Of a stretch of DNA of 64,000 bases, positions 50,139-58,583 are shown piece after piece (positions within the stretch are counted from its first letter, which is position 1; the number at the start of each line of letters is the position of its first letter). This DNA is from Anaerolineales bacterium (GTDB lineage Bacteria > Chloroflexota > Anaerolineae > 4572-78 > J111), in the NCBI GenBank assembly GCA_015075185.1, contig JABTUW010000001.1:930001-994000 (forward strand). The letters run 5' to 3'. The position numbers were made by a program, and so were the translations under genes. The notes below the pieces were generated by a model. It saw only the letters and a program-made list of their open reading frames with translations. It did no database searches and had not been told where the DNA came from.

Positions 50139-50662
50139 CAAGATTAACAAGATTTTTAAATAAATAATCCTGTAAATCTTGTAAATCCTGTCTAGGAATA
50201 AGGAGCGAGCTATGGAAGATGAGGTTTTGACAAAAAAGATCATCGGCCTCGCTTATAAGGTTCACAACACTTTGGGGATTGGCTTTCTGGAAAAGGTGTA
50301 TGAAAATGCGTTGAAGATCGAATTGGAGGAGGCTGGCTTGGCCGTAAAACAACAAGAGCCGATTAACGTTTACTACGCGGGCCGGTTGGTGGGCGAGTAT
50401 TACGCCGATTTGTGGGTAGAGAACCGGGTGATTATTGAATTAAAGGCAGTGCGCGCTTTGGACAGGATGCATGAAGTGCAACTGGTCAATTATCTGGCGG
50501 CGACGGGGATGAATACGGGCCTGCTGTTGAACTTTGGCCCATCGGTGCAGGTAAAGCGCAAATTTCGTGAGTATAAATCTGGGCAGGTGGTTTTCAGACA
50601 GGATTAACAGGATTAACAAGATAAAAACAAAAATCCTGTAAATCTTGCCGAAGGTCCTGTCT
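50137..50662 (+). mobile_element. GxxExxY cassette inserted in a restriction-modification gene
   Basis: The left flank GACAAGATTAACAAGATTT is answered by AAATCTTGTAAATCCTGTC (hairpin 50137-50193), and the right flank AGACAGGATTAACAGGATT is answered by ATCCTGTAAATCTTG ... GTCCTGTCT (50596-50662). Between the two hairpins lies one gene. Removing the stretch rejoins FVRK(R) with KIYYARVDEF. This is strong evidence of insertion; the mechanism is unknown. Confidence 0.7.
50212..50607 (+). CDS. GxxExxY protein
   Basis: A 131-residue protein of the GxxExxY family: the name-giving motif GFLEKVY (in VHNTLGIGFLEKVYENALKI), YYADLWVENRVIIELKAV with an Asp and ExK of PD-(D/E)XK type, and LLLNFGPSVQVKRK near the end. 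The family is probably a nuclease-fold protein of unknown function and is often found amid short dispersed repeats. AAGGAGCGAGCT precedes the ATG. Its last codons (VVFRQD) run into the right-hand repeat. Confidence 0.9.
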   Translation: MEDEVLTKKIIGLAYKVHNTLGIGFLEKVYENALKIELEEAGLAVKQQEPINVYYAGRLVGEYYADLWVENRVIIELKAVRALDRMHEVQLVNYLAATGMNTGLLLNFGPSVQVKRKFREYKSGQVVFRQD

Positions 50663-50685
50663 AATAATTCAGGCAAAGGCAGACG

Positions 50686-52032
50686 ATGGCAAAGATTTAT
50701 TACGCCCGCGTGGACGAGTTCTGGCGCAAAGAGCGGAAGTACGACTTTTTGGAGCAGCAGGCTCATCGCGGCCAGGTGGCCTGGCAGCCGGTTGCGCCTG
50801 ACCGCAAATACACCTGGCTGACCGAAGGTATGCAGGCCGGATTTGATGATTTTTTGCCAATGGGGACAAAAGAAGCCAAAGCAGGTAAAGGTAATGCCAT
50901 TTTTGCCAATTATGGGCGCGGTGTTGCCACTACTCGCGATGCTTGGGCTTATAACTTCGACCGGCAACAGTTGGTCCAAAACATTCAACGATTGATTGAG
51001 GTCTACAACGACCAAGTTTCTCGATGGACTAAATTGGAGCGAAAACCAAAAGTTGATGACTTTGTGTTAAACGACAGCACCAAAATCAGTTGGTCAGAGG
51101 GATTGAAAATAACTTTAAATCGTGGCACTTATCTTAGTTTCCATGAAACAAACGTAAGAACATCGCTTTATCGCCCATTTACACGGAATTATATCTATTT
51201 TGATAAGTATCTGAATGAGCGGCGTTACCAAATGCCGGCCATTTTTCCTACCTATGAGACAAAAAATACCGTTATCTGGTTAAAGGTAGGTACTGAATGG
51301 CCGATGTTTGCCTTGATGGTCAACAAAATTCCTGATCTCCTACCACAGGGCGGCTCCCAATGCTTCCCCTTCTACACCTACGACGAAGACGGCAGCAACC
51401 GGCGGGAGAACATTACGGATTGGGCGCTGGCGCAGTTTTGGGCGCGCTACCAGACCGCAGAGGTTTTAGAAACCTCTGCGGTCTTAAGCCGGGAAATCAC
51501 CAAATGGGACATCTTCCACTACGTTTACGCCCTCCTCCACCACCCCACCTACCGCACTACCTATGCGGCCAATCTTCGCCGGGAACTGCCGCGTATCCCC
51601 TTCGCTGAGGATTTCTGGGGCTTTGCTCAAGCCGGCGCGCGCCTGGCCGAACTCCACGTCAACTACGAGCAGCAGCCGGAGTACCCGCTCAAGTTCATCG
51701 AGAACCCTGACGAACCCCTCAACTGGCGGGTGGAAAAGATGCGCCTCTCCAAAGACCAAACCCAGATCAAGTACAACGATTTTCTGACCCTGGCCGGTAT
51801 CCCCCCCGAAGTGTTTGAGTACAAGTTAGGCAATCGCTCTGCTCTTGATTGGGTAATTGACCAGTACCGGGTCAGCACCGACCCGCGCAGCGGCATTGTC
51901 AACGATCCGAATAATCTTGACGACGAGCAGTATATTGTGCGGCTCATTGGTCAGGTGATTACGGTTAGCCTGGAAACGGTGAAGATTGTCAATGATCTGC
52001 CGGAGTTGAATTTGGATATGGCGGAGGGGTGA
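50686..52032 (+). CDS. Type ISP-like restriction-modification protein, second half
   Basis: A 448-residue piece: AKIYYARVDEFWRKERKYDF, then TSLYRPFTRNYIYFDKYLNE (a hallmark of the type ISP C-terminal region), YTYDEDGSNRRENITDWALA and KWDIFHYVYALLHHPTYRTT. These are specificity-domain patterns. The ATG with AAAGGCAGACG before it could start translation, so the enzyme may work as two polypeptides; otherwise both halves are dead. A methyltransferase gene follows 3 bases later. Confidence 0.82.
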   Translation: MAKIYYARVDEFWRKERKYDFLEQQAHRGQVAWQPVAPDRKYTWLTEGMQAGFDDFLPMGTKEAKAGKGNAIFANYGRGVATTRDAWAYNFDRQQLVQNIQRLIEVYNDQVSRWTKLERKPKVDDFVLNDSTKISWSEGLKITLNRGTYLSFHETNVRTSLYRPFTRNYIYFDKYLNERRYQMPAIFPTYETKNTVIWLKVGTEWPMFALMVNKIPDLLPQGGSQCFPFYTYDEDGSNRRENITDWALAQFWARYQTAEVLETSAVLSREITKWDIFHYVYALLHHPTYRTTYAANLRRELPRIPFAEDFWGFAQAGARLAELHVNYEQQPEYPLKFIENPDEPLNWRVEKMRLSKDQTQIKYNDFLTLAGIPPEVFEYKLGNRSALDWVIDQYRVSTDPRSGIVNDPNNLDDEQYIVRLIGQVITVSLETVKIVNDLPELNLDMAEG

Positions 52033-52035
52033 CAA

Positions 52036-52836
52036 GTGGACATGAACTTCAACCAGCTCATCTGCGGTGACGCCGTCCAGGAAATGGCCCACCTGCCCGC
52101 TGCCTGCGTTGACCTGCTCATCGCCGACCCGCCCTACAATTTGGGCAAAGATTACGGCAACAACCTCGACCGGAAAGCCTGGCGTGAGTACGAAGCGTTC
52201 ACACGGGCCTGGCTGGCCCAGGCTGTCCGCCTGCTCAAGCCGACCGGCTCGATCTACGTTTTTATGGGCGTGCGTTTCATCTCCCGGCTGTTTATGCTGC
52301 TGGAAGAGGAGTTCAAGCTGGAATTTAACGGCTGGATCACCTGGCATTACACCCAGGGCATGGGCCGCAAAACCGGCTTTTCGCCCCGGCATGAAGATAT
52401 TCTGTATTTTACCAGGTCCGATCAGTTCACCTTTAACCTCGACGACGTGCGCGTGCCCCAAAAGTATTACCGGGAGCGCAACAACATGGCCGGGGCCAAT
52501 CCCGGCGACGTCTGGACCTTTTCTCACGTTCACTATTGCAGCGCGGAACGGGAAGCGCATCCCACCCAGAAACCGGAAGCGCTGCTGGAACGCATCATCA
52601 AAGCCAGCTCCCAGCCGGGCCAGGTGGTGCTCGATCCCTTTGTCGGCAGCGGCACAACCTGCCGCGTGGCTCACGTTTTGGGACGGGCCTGGTTTGGCAT
52701 TGACATCAATCCTGAGTATATTTCTATGAGTCAAAAGCGGCTCGACGCCCCGTTTGAAGGGTTCGACTCGCTCGACCCGCGCGCCAAGCGCACGCCGAAG
52801 GATTTGCCGGGGGTAAATCCAAGCCGAGTGAGTTAG
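52036..52836 (+). CDS. DNA methyltransferase (N6-adenine/N4-cytosine type)
   Basis: A 266-residue beta-class methylase: the catalytic DPPY motif (residues 31-34) comes before the SAM motif DPFVGSGTT (about 199-207), and HPTQKP precedes it. The GTG at 52036 has GGAGGGG six bases upstream; an ATG two codons later is possible. It is coupled to the ISP-like gene, so it may be the protective or accessory methylase of that system. Confidence 0.9.
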   Translation: MDMNFNQLICGDAVQEMAHLPAACVDLLIADPPYNLGKDYGNNLDRKAWREYEAFTRAWLAQAVRLLKPTGSIYVFMGVRFISRLFMLLEEEFKLEFNGWITWHYTQGMGRKTGFSPRHEDILYFTRSDQFTFNLDDVRVPQKYYRERNNMAGANPGDVWTFSHVHYCSAEREAHPTQKPEALLERIIKASSQPGQVVLDPFVGSGTTCRVAHVLGRAWFGIDINPEYISMSQKRLDAPFEGFDSLDPRAKRTPKDLPGVNPSRVS

Positions 52837-52846
52837 TAATTACCTG

Positions 52847-52999
52847 AATTCGGAGTTTTCCTACTCGCATCCTTCGATACGCCTTTCACTATGTTCAAGG
52901 CTACTCAGGATGCGATGTAAAGCCGAAAATCATCCTGACGCAAAGCGGGCGATAGCCCATATCGAAGGCTGATTTTCGGTAGAATGTCGAACTCAGGTT
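52847..52999. repeat. Multi-hairpin intergenic repeat, copy R2
   Basis: Outer arms CCTGAATTCGGAGTTTT and AGAATGTCGAACTCAGG; inner hairpins CGCATCCTTCG ... CAGGATGCG and GCCGAAAATCATCCTGA ... GAAGGCTGATTTTCGG. Same design as R1. Confidence 0.7.
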
Positions 53000-53080
53000 A
53001 ATTAATAGAAGCGGGATGCGGGAGAATTTTTCACGCATTACGCATCACGCATCACGTTTTACGGTAAAGGGGATTTTTAG

Positions 53081-54451
53081 ATGAAGTATCACATTTGGAC
53101 AGCCGGCTGCCAGATGAATGTGGCCGACTCGCAGCGGGTCGGCTCTGAGCTGGAGAAGCTGGGCTACCGCTACACCGACAGCTACCGCGAGGCCGATGTC
53201 GTCGTGTTGAATACCTGCGTGGTCCGCCAGAGCGCCGAGGATAAGGCTGTCGGCTTTTTGTGGAGCCTCAAGCCGCTCAAAGAGACCCGGCCGGACAAAG
53301 TGCTGGCGTTGATGGGCTGCATGGTCGGGGTCAAGGGCGGCGGGCAGCTTGCCAAAGCTTTTCCCCACGTAGACGTGTTTATGCCGCCCAGTGAACCCGG
53401 CCCGCTGGTGGATTTTTTATTAGCCCGCGAGAGCGAGCAGACGGCCCTGGCCTACCGCCACCGGCTGCAGGATGAAGAAATCAGCCTGGTTCTGCCGCAG
53501 CACCAGCGCCACCATGTTATTACAGCCCACGTGCCGATTATTTACGGCTGCAACCACGTCTGCACCTTCTGCATCATCCCTTCCCGCCGCGGGCGTGAGC
53601 GCAGCCGCTCGGTGGGCGAGATTGCCGCCGAAATTCGCAGTCTGGTCGCCCAGGGCGTACGCGAAGTGACCCTGCTCGGCCAGATCGTAGACCGCTACGG
53701 CTATGACATTCCCGACGGGCCGCGCCTGCCCCAATTGCTGGCCGCGCTCCACGAGATTAACGGGCTGCACCGGATTCGCTTTTTGACCAGCCATCCCAAC
53801 TACATGAGCGACGAGCTGCTCGACACGGTGGCGAGCCTTCGCAAAGTCTGCGAGCACATCGAGGTGCCCAACCAGGCCGGCGACGACAATATTCTGCGCG
53901 AGATGAAGCGCGACTACAGCATGGCTGACTATTACCGCTTGATCGAGCGCATCCGGGCGCGCATGCCGGAGGTGTCCATCGCCACTGACATCATCGTCGG
54001 CTTTCCGGGCGAAAGCGAGGCCCAATTCCAGCGCACCCTCGACAGCCTGGCCGAACTCAAATTGGATGTCTGCCACGTGGCCATGTACTCGCCTCGCCCC
54101 GGTACGGTTTCTTCCAAGATTCTGCTGGACGATGTGCCGGCGGCGGAAAAAAAGCGCCGCCTGGATGCCGTCAACGAGCTGCAAGAGCAGATTGTGGCGG
54201 ACATCAACGCCACGCTGTTGGGCCGGACCGTGGAAGTGCTGGTGGAGGAGAAGAACAAAGGTCGCTGGAAGGGCCGCACCCGCACCAATAAGCTGGTCTT
54301 TTTTGAGGATGAGAGCGGCAGGGATTGGCAGGGTCAATTGGCCCACGTGGAAATCACCTGGACCGGCCCGTGGAGCCTGCGCGGAACTCTGCCCGGCCAG
54401 AAGCCGCTTATTGCCACAGACGAGCCGCTGCTGATCCCGTTAATGGCGTAA
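53081..54451 (+). CDS. miaB: tRNA-2-methylthio-N6-dimethylallyladenosine synthase
   Basis: Radical-SAM methylthiotransferase that modifies A37 of tRNAs reading UNN codons. The 456-residue product has the N-terminal UPF0004 domain with cluster cysteines (TAGCQMN, LNTCVVR, LMGCM), the radical SAM CNHVCTFC with C157, C161 and C164, GEIAAEI ... VTLLGQIVDRYG where others have GQNVNSYG, and a C-terminal TRAM domain. AAAGGGG lies before the ATG. Complete and standard in length. Confidence 0.93.
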   Translation: MKYHIWTAGCQMNVADSQRVGSELEKLGYRYTDSYREADVVVLNTCVVRQSAEDKAVGFLWSLKPLKETRPDKVLALMGCMVGVKGGGQLAKAFPHVDVFMPPSEPGPLVDFLLARESEQTALAYRHRLQDEEISLVLPQHQRHHVITAHVPIIYGCNHVCTFCIIPSRRGRERSRSVGEIAAEIRSLVAQGVREVTLLGQIVDRYGYDIPDGPRLPQLLAALHEINGLHRIRFLTSHPNYMSDELLDTVASLRKVCEHIEVPNQAGDDNILREMKRDYSMADYYRLIERIRARMPEVSIATDIIVGFPGESEAQFQRTLDSLAELKLDVCHVAMYSPRPGTVSSKILLDDVPAAEKKRRLDAVNELQEQIVADINATLLGRTVEVLVEEKNKGRWKGRTRTNKLVFFEDESGRDWQGQLAHVEITWTGPWSLRGTLPGQKPLIATDEPLLIPLMA

Positions 54452-54472
54452 CATAAGTGGCTGAGCTATTCT

Positions 54473-54769
54473 ATGGCGTATGTTATTGACGTTACCCAAG
54501 AAGCTAAAGAGGATTTATCGTATTATACAGCTTTTGAACGTAAAACTATTGTGACGGAGATACGAGCTCAGCTTAAGTACGAGCCACTTGTAGAAACCAA
54601 AAATAGAAAGCAGTTGCGTGACAACCCAATTGCTACTTGGGAATTACGAATAGGAATGTATCGTGTCTTTTACGAAGTTGACGTAACAGGCCAAACTGTA
54701 AGTGTAGTTTCGGCTGGACATAAAATCCACAATACCCTCTGGATCAGAGGGCAAGAGGTGCAGTTATGA
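54473..54769 (+). CDS. RelE/ParE-type toxin
   Basis: A 98-residue protein of the RelE/ParE fold: AYVIDVTQEAKEDLSYYTAF, NRKQLRDNPIATWELRIGMY, RVFYEVD and VSVVSAGHKIH follow the helix-helix-beta pattern with the basic residues of the active surface. The toxin gene comes before its partner, the reverse of relBE, and overlaps it by 4 bases. It lies 21 bases after miaB. Confidence 0.85.
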   Translation: MAYVIDVTQEAKEDLSYYTAFERKTIVTEIRAQLKYEPLVETKNRKQLRDNPIATWELRIGMYRVFYEVDVTGQTVSVVSAGHKIHNTLWIRGQEVQL

Positions 54770-55047
54770 AGACGGTTGATTTAGCGAGTGAACAGATTGA
54801 TTTGACCAGCTTACTCCGGCTGGCCCAAAATGAGCCAATTCTGCTGCTGACGGCAGAAGGGCAAGAATTTTTGTTGTCCGAAGCAGATGATTTTGAGCGG
54901 GAAGTGGAGACGCTTCGCGCCAGCAAATCTTTTCAGCAGTTTTTAGACGAGCGATCCGCTGGCAAAAGTAAAATCTCGCTTGATGAGCTTGAACTTGAGA
55001 TTGAACGAGAGCTTGCCTCCCTGAATATAGACTCGACTGAATCTTAA
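54766..55047 (+). CDS. Antitoxin partner of the RelE/ParE-type toxin
   Basis: A 93-residue acidic, mostly helical protein: a Phd-like N-terminal domain (VDLASEQIDLTSLLRLAQNE, PILLLTAEGQEFLLSEADDF) and an acidic C-terminal helix (KISLDELELEIERELASLNI) suited to wrapping the toxin. Position and overlap support an antitoxin role. A strong terminator follows at 55114. Confidence 0.75.
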   Translation: MKTVDLASEQIDLTSLLRLAQNEPILLLTAEGQEFLLSEADDFEREVETLRASKSFQQFLDERSAGKSKISLDELELEIERELASLNIDSTES

Positions 55048-55113
55048 TGATAAGATTGTCCATGAAGTTAGGCAGAATTAGCCCGCTTCATTAAAAAAAA
55101 GAGTGTTTAACTG

Positions 55114-55159
55114 GACCTGCCAGGTACGCTTCGCGAAACCCTGGCAGGTCTTTTATTTT
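55114..55159 (+). terminator. Hairpin terminator built from the GACCTGCCAGG repeat
   Basis: GACCTGCCAGG, a 16-base loop and CTGGCAGGTC, then TTTTATTTTT. The same stem sequence as at 5247-5279. Confidence 0.8.
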
Positions 55160-55224
55160 TGCAACTTTTCCCCTTATAATCCGTATAGCCTTATGCAGAC
55201 GCACAAACAGGAAGTTTACTGCAT

Positions 55225-55881
55225 ATGGTCAACGCGTTAACCTTTGGTTGGAATAGCTCAATGAAATCCGTGGCCACGGAACAAACAACCGCCAGGCCGG
55301 TTGCCCCGGAAGCGCAGGCCCAGGAACAACGCTGGGCGCTGGCTGCCCAGCATGGCGACCGCTCGGCGTTTATGCGCTTGGTCGAGGCCTACCAGCGGCC
55401 CGTCTACAACCTGTGCTACCGCATGCTCGGCGGGGATGTGGCCGAGGCCGAAGATGCCGCCCAGGAGACCTTTTTGCGGGCTTACACCAAGCTGAATACC
55501 TACAACTCCAGCCGCAAATTCTCGTCCTGGCTGTTCTCGATTGCCTCACACTACTGCATTGACCGGCTGCGCCAGCGCCGTTACCAGTTCATCGGTTGGG
55601 ACGAGCTGCCCGCGCCGGATCAGGCCGTACTGTCCAGTCCAGAACCGCAGCCGGAGGCCGCCACCCTGAGCCGGGAGGAGCAAGCGACTCTGCACACGCT
55701 CCTCAATTCGCTCCCCGCCGACTACCGGGCGGCAACCATTCTGCGCTACTGGCACGAACTCTCGTATGAGGAAATAGCTGAGGCGCTGCATACCAGCGTC
55801 AGCGCTATCAAAAGCCGCCTGTTTCGGGCCAGGCAGATGATGGCCGGGGAACTAGAAAAAATAAATGAGACAGAGGCGTAA
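55225..55881 (+). CDS. ECF-type RNA polymerase sigma factor
   Basis: A 218-residue group IV sigma factor. Region 2 (FMRLVEAYQRPVYNLCYRML, DAAQETFLRAYTKL, SSWLFSIASHYCIDRLRQRR) and region 4 (LPADYRAATILRYWHELSYE, EIAEALHTSVSAIKSRLFRA) are complete, with a short linker. The N-terminal 30 residues are extra; an ATG at 55261 would drop twelve of them. AGGAAGTT precedes the first ATG. The next gene is its likely anti-sigma factor. Confidence 0.93.
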   Translation: MVNALTFGWNSSMKSVATEQTTARPVAPEAQAQEQRWALAAQHGDRSAFMRLVEAYQRPVYNLCYRMLGGDVAEAEDAAQETFLRAYTKLNTYNSSRKFSSWLFSIASHYCIDRLRQRRYQFIGWDELPAPDQAVLSSPEPQPEAATLSREEQATLHTLLNSLPADYRAATILRYWHELSYEEIAEALHTSVSAIKSRLFRARQMMAGELEKINETEA

Positions 55882-55946
55882 GGCGTGATGCGTAATCATA
55901 AATTTTACGTATGACCCGTGACAGGGAAGATGATGGAGACGAACTT

Positions 55947-56516
55947 ATGACCCACGATACTTTCACCGAACAGCTCTCTCTCTGGTTAGACAACGAACTG
56001 AGCGCGCCCGAAGCGGCTGAGTTGCAGGCTCATCTGGCCGATTGTCATGCCTGCCAGCACACCTACCAGGCTCTGCAGCAAGTGGACACGCTGCTGCGGA
56101 GTAGAGCAGGTGTAGTGGTTGGGCCTGCCCCCGGCTTCGCGGCCCGGTTTGAGAATCGCCTGGCCCAGCAGCAGGCCCGCCATAATGGACATATCTGGTT
56201 AGGTTTTGGGGTGCTGCTCGTTGGGACCCTGTTCCTCTTCGTCATCGGCGGTATTTTGCTGGGTACTTTCGTCAGCGCTGGCATTAACCTGGTTGGGATA
56301 GACATCCTCTATAACGGGTTGGCCGGTCTAATCACATCGGCTAACACGCTGGCAGTCTGGCTGAACCTGGCCGGCCTGTTTCTGAAAGCCTGTTTGATCA
56401 CGATGAGCCAGCCTTTGTTCTGGGGCTGTGTTCTGATTGCTGCCGGGATGGCCTGGTTGTGGCTGCGCCTGCTCAAACTCGCCAACCGGCCGGCTGCGGT
56501 TGAACTGTTAATCTAA
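55947..56516 (+). CDS. Anti-sigma factor with zf-HC2 zinc finger
   Basis: A 189-residue protein: the N-terminal zinc-binding anti-sigma domain with HLADCHACQ (H-x3-C-x2-C) preceded by SLWLDNELSAPEAAELQAH, then three or so membrane helices (about 75-185). It holds the ECF factor inactive at the membrane until a signal arrives. GGAGA precedes the ATG at 55947. The short gap between the sigma gene and this one contains a short-word repeat (about 55880-55905). Confidence 0.88.
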   Translation: MTHDTFTEQLSLWLDNELSAPEAAELQAHLADCHACQHTYQALQQVDTLLRSRAGVVVGPAPGFAARFENRLAQQQARHNGHIWLGFGVLLVGTLFLFVIGGILLGTFVSAGINLVGIDILYNGLAGLITSANTLAVWLNLAGLFLKACLITMSQPLFWGCVLIAAGMAWLWLRLLKLANRPAAVELLI

Positions 56517-56518
56517 TT

Positions 56519-56658
56519 CAAGTTGCCACTTAGCTGCGAAAAATCACCCTTCGATAAGCCTACGGCACTCAGGATGATTTTTCGCAGCATCCCGAGTAGT
56601 CCTGAGCGAAGCGAAGGGCGTATCGAGGGGTGCTGCTTCGAGGGTAGCAACTTGGGTT
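56519..56658. repeat. Multi-hairpin intergenic repeat, copy R3
   Basis: Outer arms AAGTTGC and GCAACTT; inner hairpins GCGAAAAATCACCCTTCG ... AGGATGATTTTTCGC and CAGCATCCCGAGTAG ... GAGGGGTGCTGC. The core TCCTGAGCGAAGCGAAGGGC then GTATCGAG links it to R1, R2 and R4. Confidence 0.65.
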
Positions 56659-56693
56659 AATCTAATAACTTTTGAAGATCAAATTTAATGATA

Positions 56694-56790
56694 GGGTTGG
56701 AAGGCTGGAAGCGTGGAAGGTTGACCGGTAATTTAACCAGCCTTCTAATCCTCCAAGCTTCCAACTTGTTACCTTCCAAATACCTGTGGA
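56694..56790. repeat. TGGAAG-word inverted repeat
   Basis: GGTTGGAAGGCTGGAAGCGT and GGAAGG words are answered by CCAGCCTTCTAATCCTCC and AAGCTTCCAACTTG, then TACCTTCCA. Short-word inverted repeat in the leader of the bactofilin-like gene. Confidence 0.55.
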
Positions 56791-56798
56791 GAAAAAAG

Positions 56799-58184
56799 AT
56801 GAAACGCAAATTTTTGACTAAAACGATGACTTTAATTTTACCCTTGCTCCTGGCGGTAGTTTCCCTTTTTGCCTTGACTCCTCCCGCGCTTGCGCAAGGA
56901 CCCAACGGTGACCAGGTAATTTTTGGCGACAACCTGGAGCTAAAGGCCGAAGAAAAAATCAACGGGGATGTGCTGGTTTTTGGCGGCAATGTAACCATCC
57001 CCAAGGGCAGCGAAATTAATGGCGACATGGTTGTGTTTGGCGGCAACGCCCACATTGACGGCACGGTCACAGGCGATATTGGCCTGCTTGGCGGTAATAT
57101 TAACCTGGGAAAAACAGCCGTGGTCAAGGGAGATATTGGCCTGGTCGGCGGAAAGGCCGACATAGCTGAAGGCGCTACGGTCGAGGGCCAGGTGCAGACG
57201 CTCAATCGCTTCGTCTTTGGCGAAGGCGAGGGTTTTACCGTTCCCCCGATCCCGCCCGTCTCGCCTGTTCCACCGATCCCTCCTGTCCCGCCTGTCCCCC
57301 CCCTGCCGACAATCTCGCCGGATCATGTAAGTTCGGGTCTCTTGGGCGGAGCCAGCAGAATGTTGGGCTTCTTCAAAAACCTGGTCGAAGATATAGCGAT
57401 CCTGGTAGCAATAGCAGTGATAGCCTGGCTGGTGGCGGCCTTTATGCCGGAACAGATGAAAGTAGTCGGCGATACTATGACCCAATCAGCCCCGCTAAGC
57501 TTTGGCCTGGGTTTGGTGACCTGGGTTGTGGCGGCAGTGATTGGCGGGGTGCTGGCCATCACTATTTGCCTGGCCTTTATCCCGCTGCTGGGCTTTATCC
57601 TGCTGGCCATCGCCACGCTCTTTGGCTGGATTGTGGCCGGCCAGCTCATCGGCGAGCGGCTGCTGATTGCCAGCGGGCGGCCTTACCCTAACCTGGTCAG
57701 TTCGACGGTGATAGGCGTAACTGCTCTGACCATCGTCGCCACGATGCCCCTCATCGGCGAGGTGCCTTGTATCGGCTTTATCTTTGGCCTGGTGGGGACC
57801 CTGGTGGGCCTGGTTGTCTCCCTGACCGGCTTAGGGGCGGTCATCCTGACCCGTTTCGGCACGCAGTCTTATCCGCCACAGGCGTATGCCTATGCCGGCG
57901 GCGTATCTCCGGCGCCCAAACCTGCCCCGGCTCCTGCCGATATTCTCGCCTCCCTGGAACGATCCGAGGCGGAACTACGAGCCAGAATTGACGCCGCTTT
58001 AGCCGAAGCGGACGCCGCCGCCAAAGAAGCTCCGGCAGAAGAAGAGCCAACCGGTGGGGAAGCGGAAGAAGACGCAGGCAGCGAAGAAGGATCGAGCGGT
58101 GAGCAGCCGCCGAAGAAACGCCGCAAGCCCAAAACGCAAGCGCCAGACACCGACGACGAGCCTGAACAAAACCCTGTTTTGTAA
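56799..58184 (+). CDS. Secreted/membrane polymer-forming (bactofilin-like) protein
   Basis: A 461-residue protein with a signal peptide (KTMTLILPLLLAVVSLFA, then ALA-QG). Residues about 35-130 form a beta-helix of V-F-G-G-N-V and GD-V-L-V-F-G-G repeats like bactofilin or DUF342-type polymer domains. A Pro-rich stalk (PPIPPVSPVPPIPP) leads to about four membrane helices (190-350) and an acidic Lys/Glu tail. It follows the ECF sigma/anti-sigma pair, an arrangement that suggests sigma-controlled envelope remodelling. The start at ATG 56799 has GTGGAGAAAAA before it. Confidence 0.82.
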   Translation: MKRKFLTKTMTLILPLLLAVVSLFALTPPALAQGPNGDQVIFGDNLELKAEEKINGDVLVFGGNVTIPKGSEINGDMVVFGGNAHIDGTVTGDIGLLGGNINLGKTAVVKGDIGLVGGKADIAEGATVEGQVQTLNRFVFGEGEGFTVPPIPPVSPVPPIPPVPPVPPLPTISPDHVSSGLLGGASRMLGFFKNLVEDIAILVAIAVIAWLVAAFMPEQMKVVGDTMTQSAPLSFGLGLVTWVVAAVIGGVLAITICLAFIPLLGFILLAIATLFGWIVAGQLIGERLLIASGRPYPNLVSSTVIGVTALTIVATMPLIGEVPCIGFIFGLVGTLVGLVVSLTGLGAVILTRFGTQSYPPQAYAYAGGVSPAPKPAPAPADILASLERSEAELRARIDAALAEADAAAKEAPAEEEPTGGEAEEDAGSEEGSSGEQPPKKRRKPKTQAPDTDDEPEQNPVL

Positions 58185-58201
58185 AGTAGTAACTACCCCA
58201 A

Positions 58202-58282
58202 TGTCATTTCGAGGCCGCAGGCCGAGAAATCCCTGAAGCGACACATAGGCATGAGGGATTTCTCCCTTCGGTCGAAATGACA
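58202..58282. repeat. TGTCATTTCGA palindromic repeat
   Basis: TGTCATTTCGA and TCGAAATGACA at the ends; inner arms GAGAAATCCCT and AGGGATTTCTC. An 81-base MITE-like hairpin of a type common in many bacteria. Confidence 0.75.
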
Positions 58283-58313
58283 TGCCTGAGCAGTTACAGT
58301 AAAGCGACGGATT

Positions 58314-58544
58314 GTGAAACTCTATCTACTGCTGATTGTTCTGACTGCTTTGATCGTCACCGGCGCCGTCCGGCTATCTAACCTCGATCTTACCCGTATC
58401 GAGACCGACCCGGCAGCAGCCTTCATCCTGGCCCCAACCCTACCTGTTAGAGCCAGCAATGACCCGGTAACGGTGAAAATGAGCGTCGCGCCGTGTGGAA
58501 ACCAACCCCGCGACGACAACCAATCCGTTGAACGTAGAACGTAG
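58314..58544 (+). CDS. Small hypothetical protein with N-terminal hydrophobic segment
   Basis: A 76-codon ORF from a GTG: KLYLLLIVLTALIVTGAVRL is a clear signal or anchor, then a polar tail. The last part (DDNQSVERRT) comes from a short-word repeat (GTAGAACGTAGG), so the natural end may be lost. No ribosome site beyond GCGACGG. Weak call. Confidence 0.35.
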   Translation: MKLYLLLIVLTALIVTGAVRLSNLDLTRIETDPAAAFILAPTLPVRASNDPVTVKMSVAPCGNQPRDDNQSVERRT

Positions 58545-58583
58545 GTCACGCTTGAACTGTAACCTAAGCAAGACTCACTTTGT

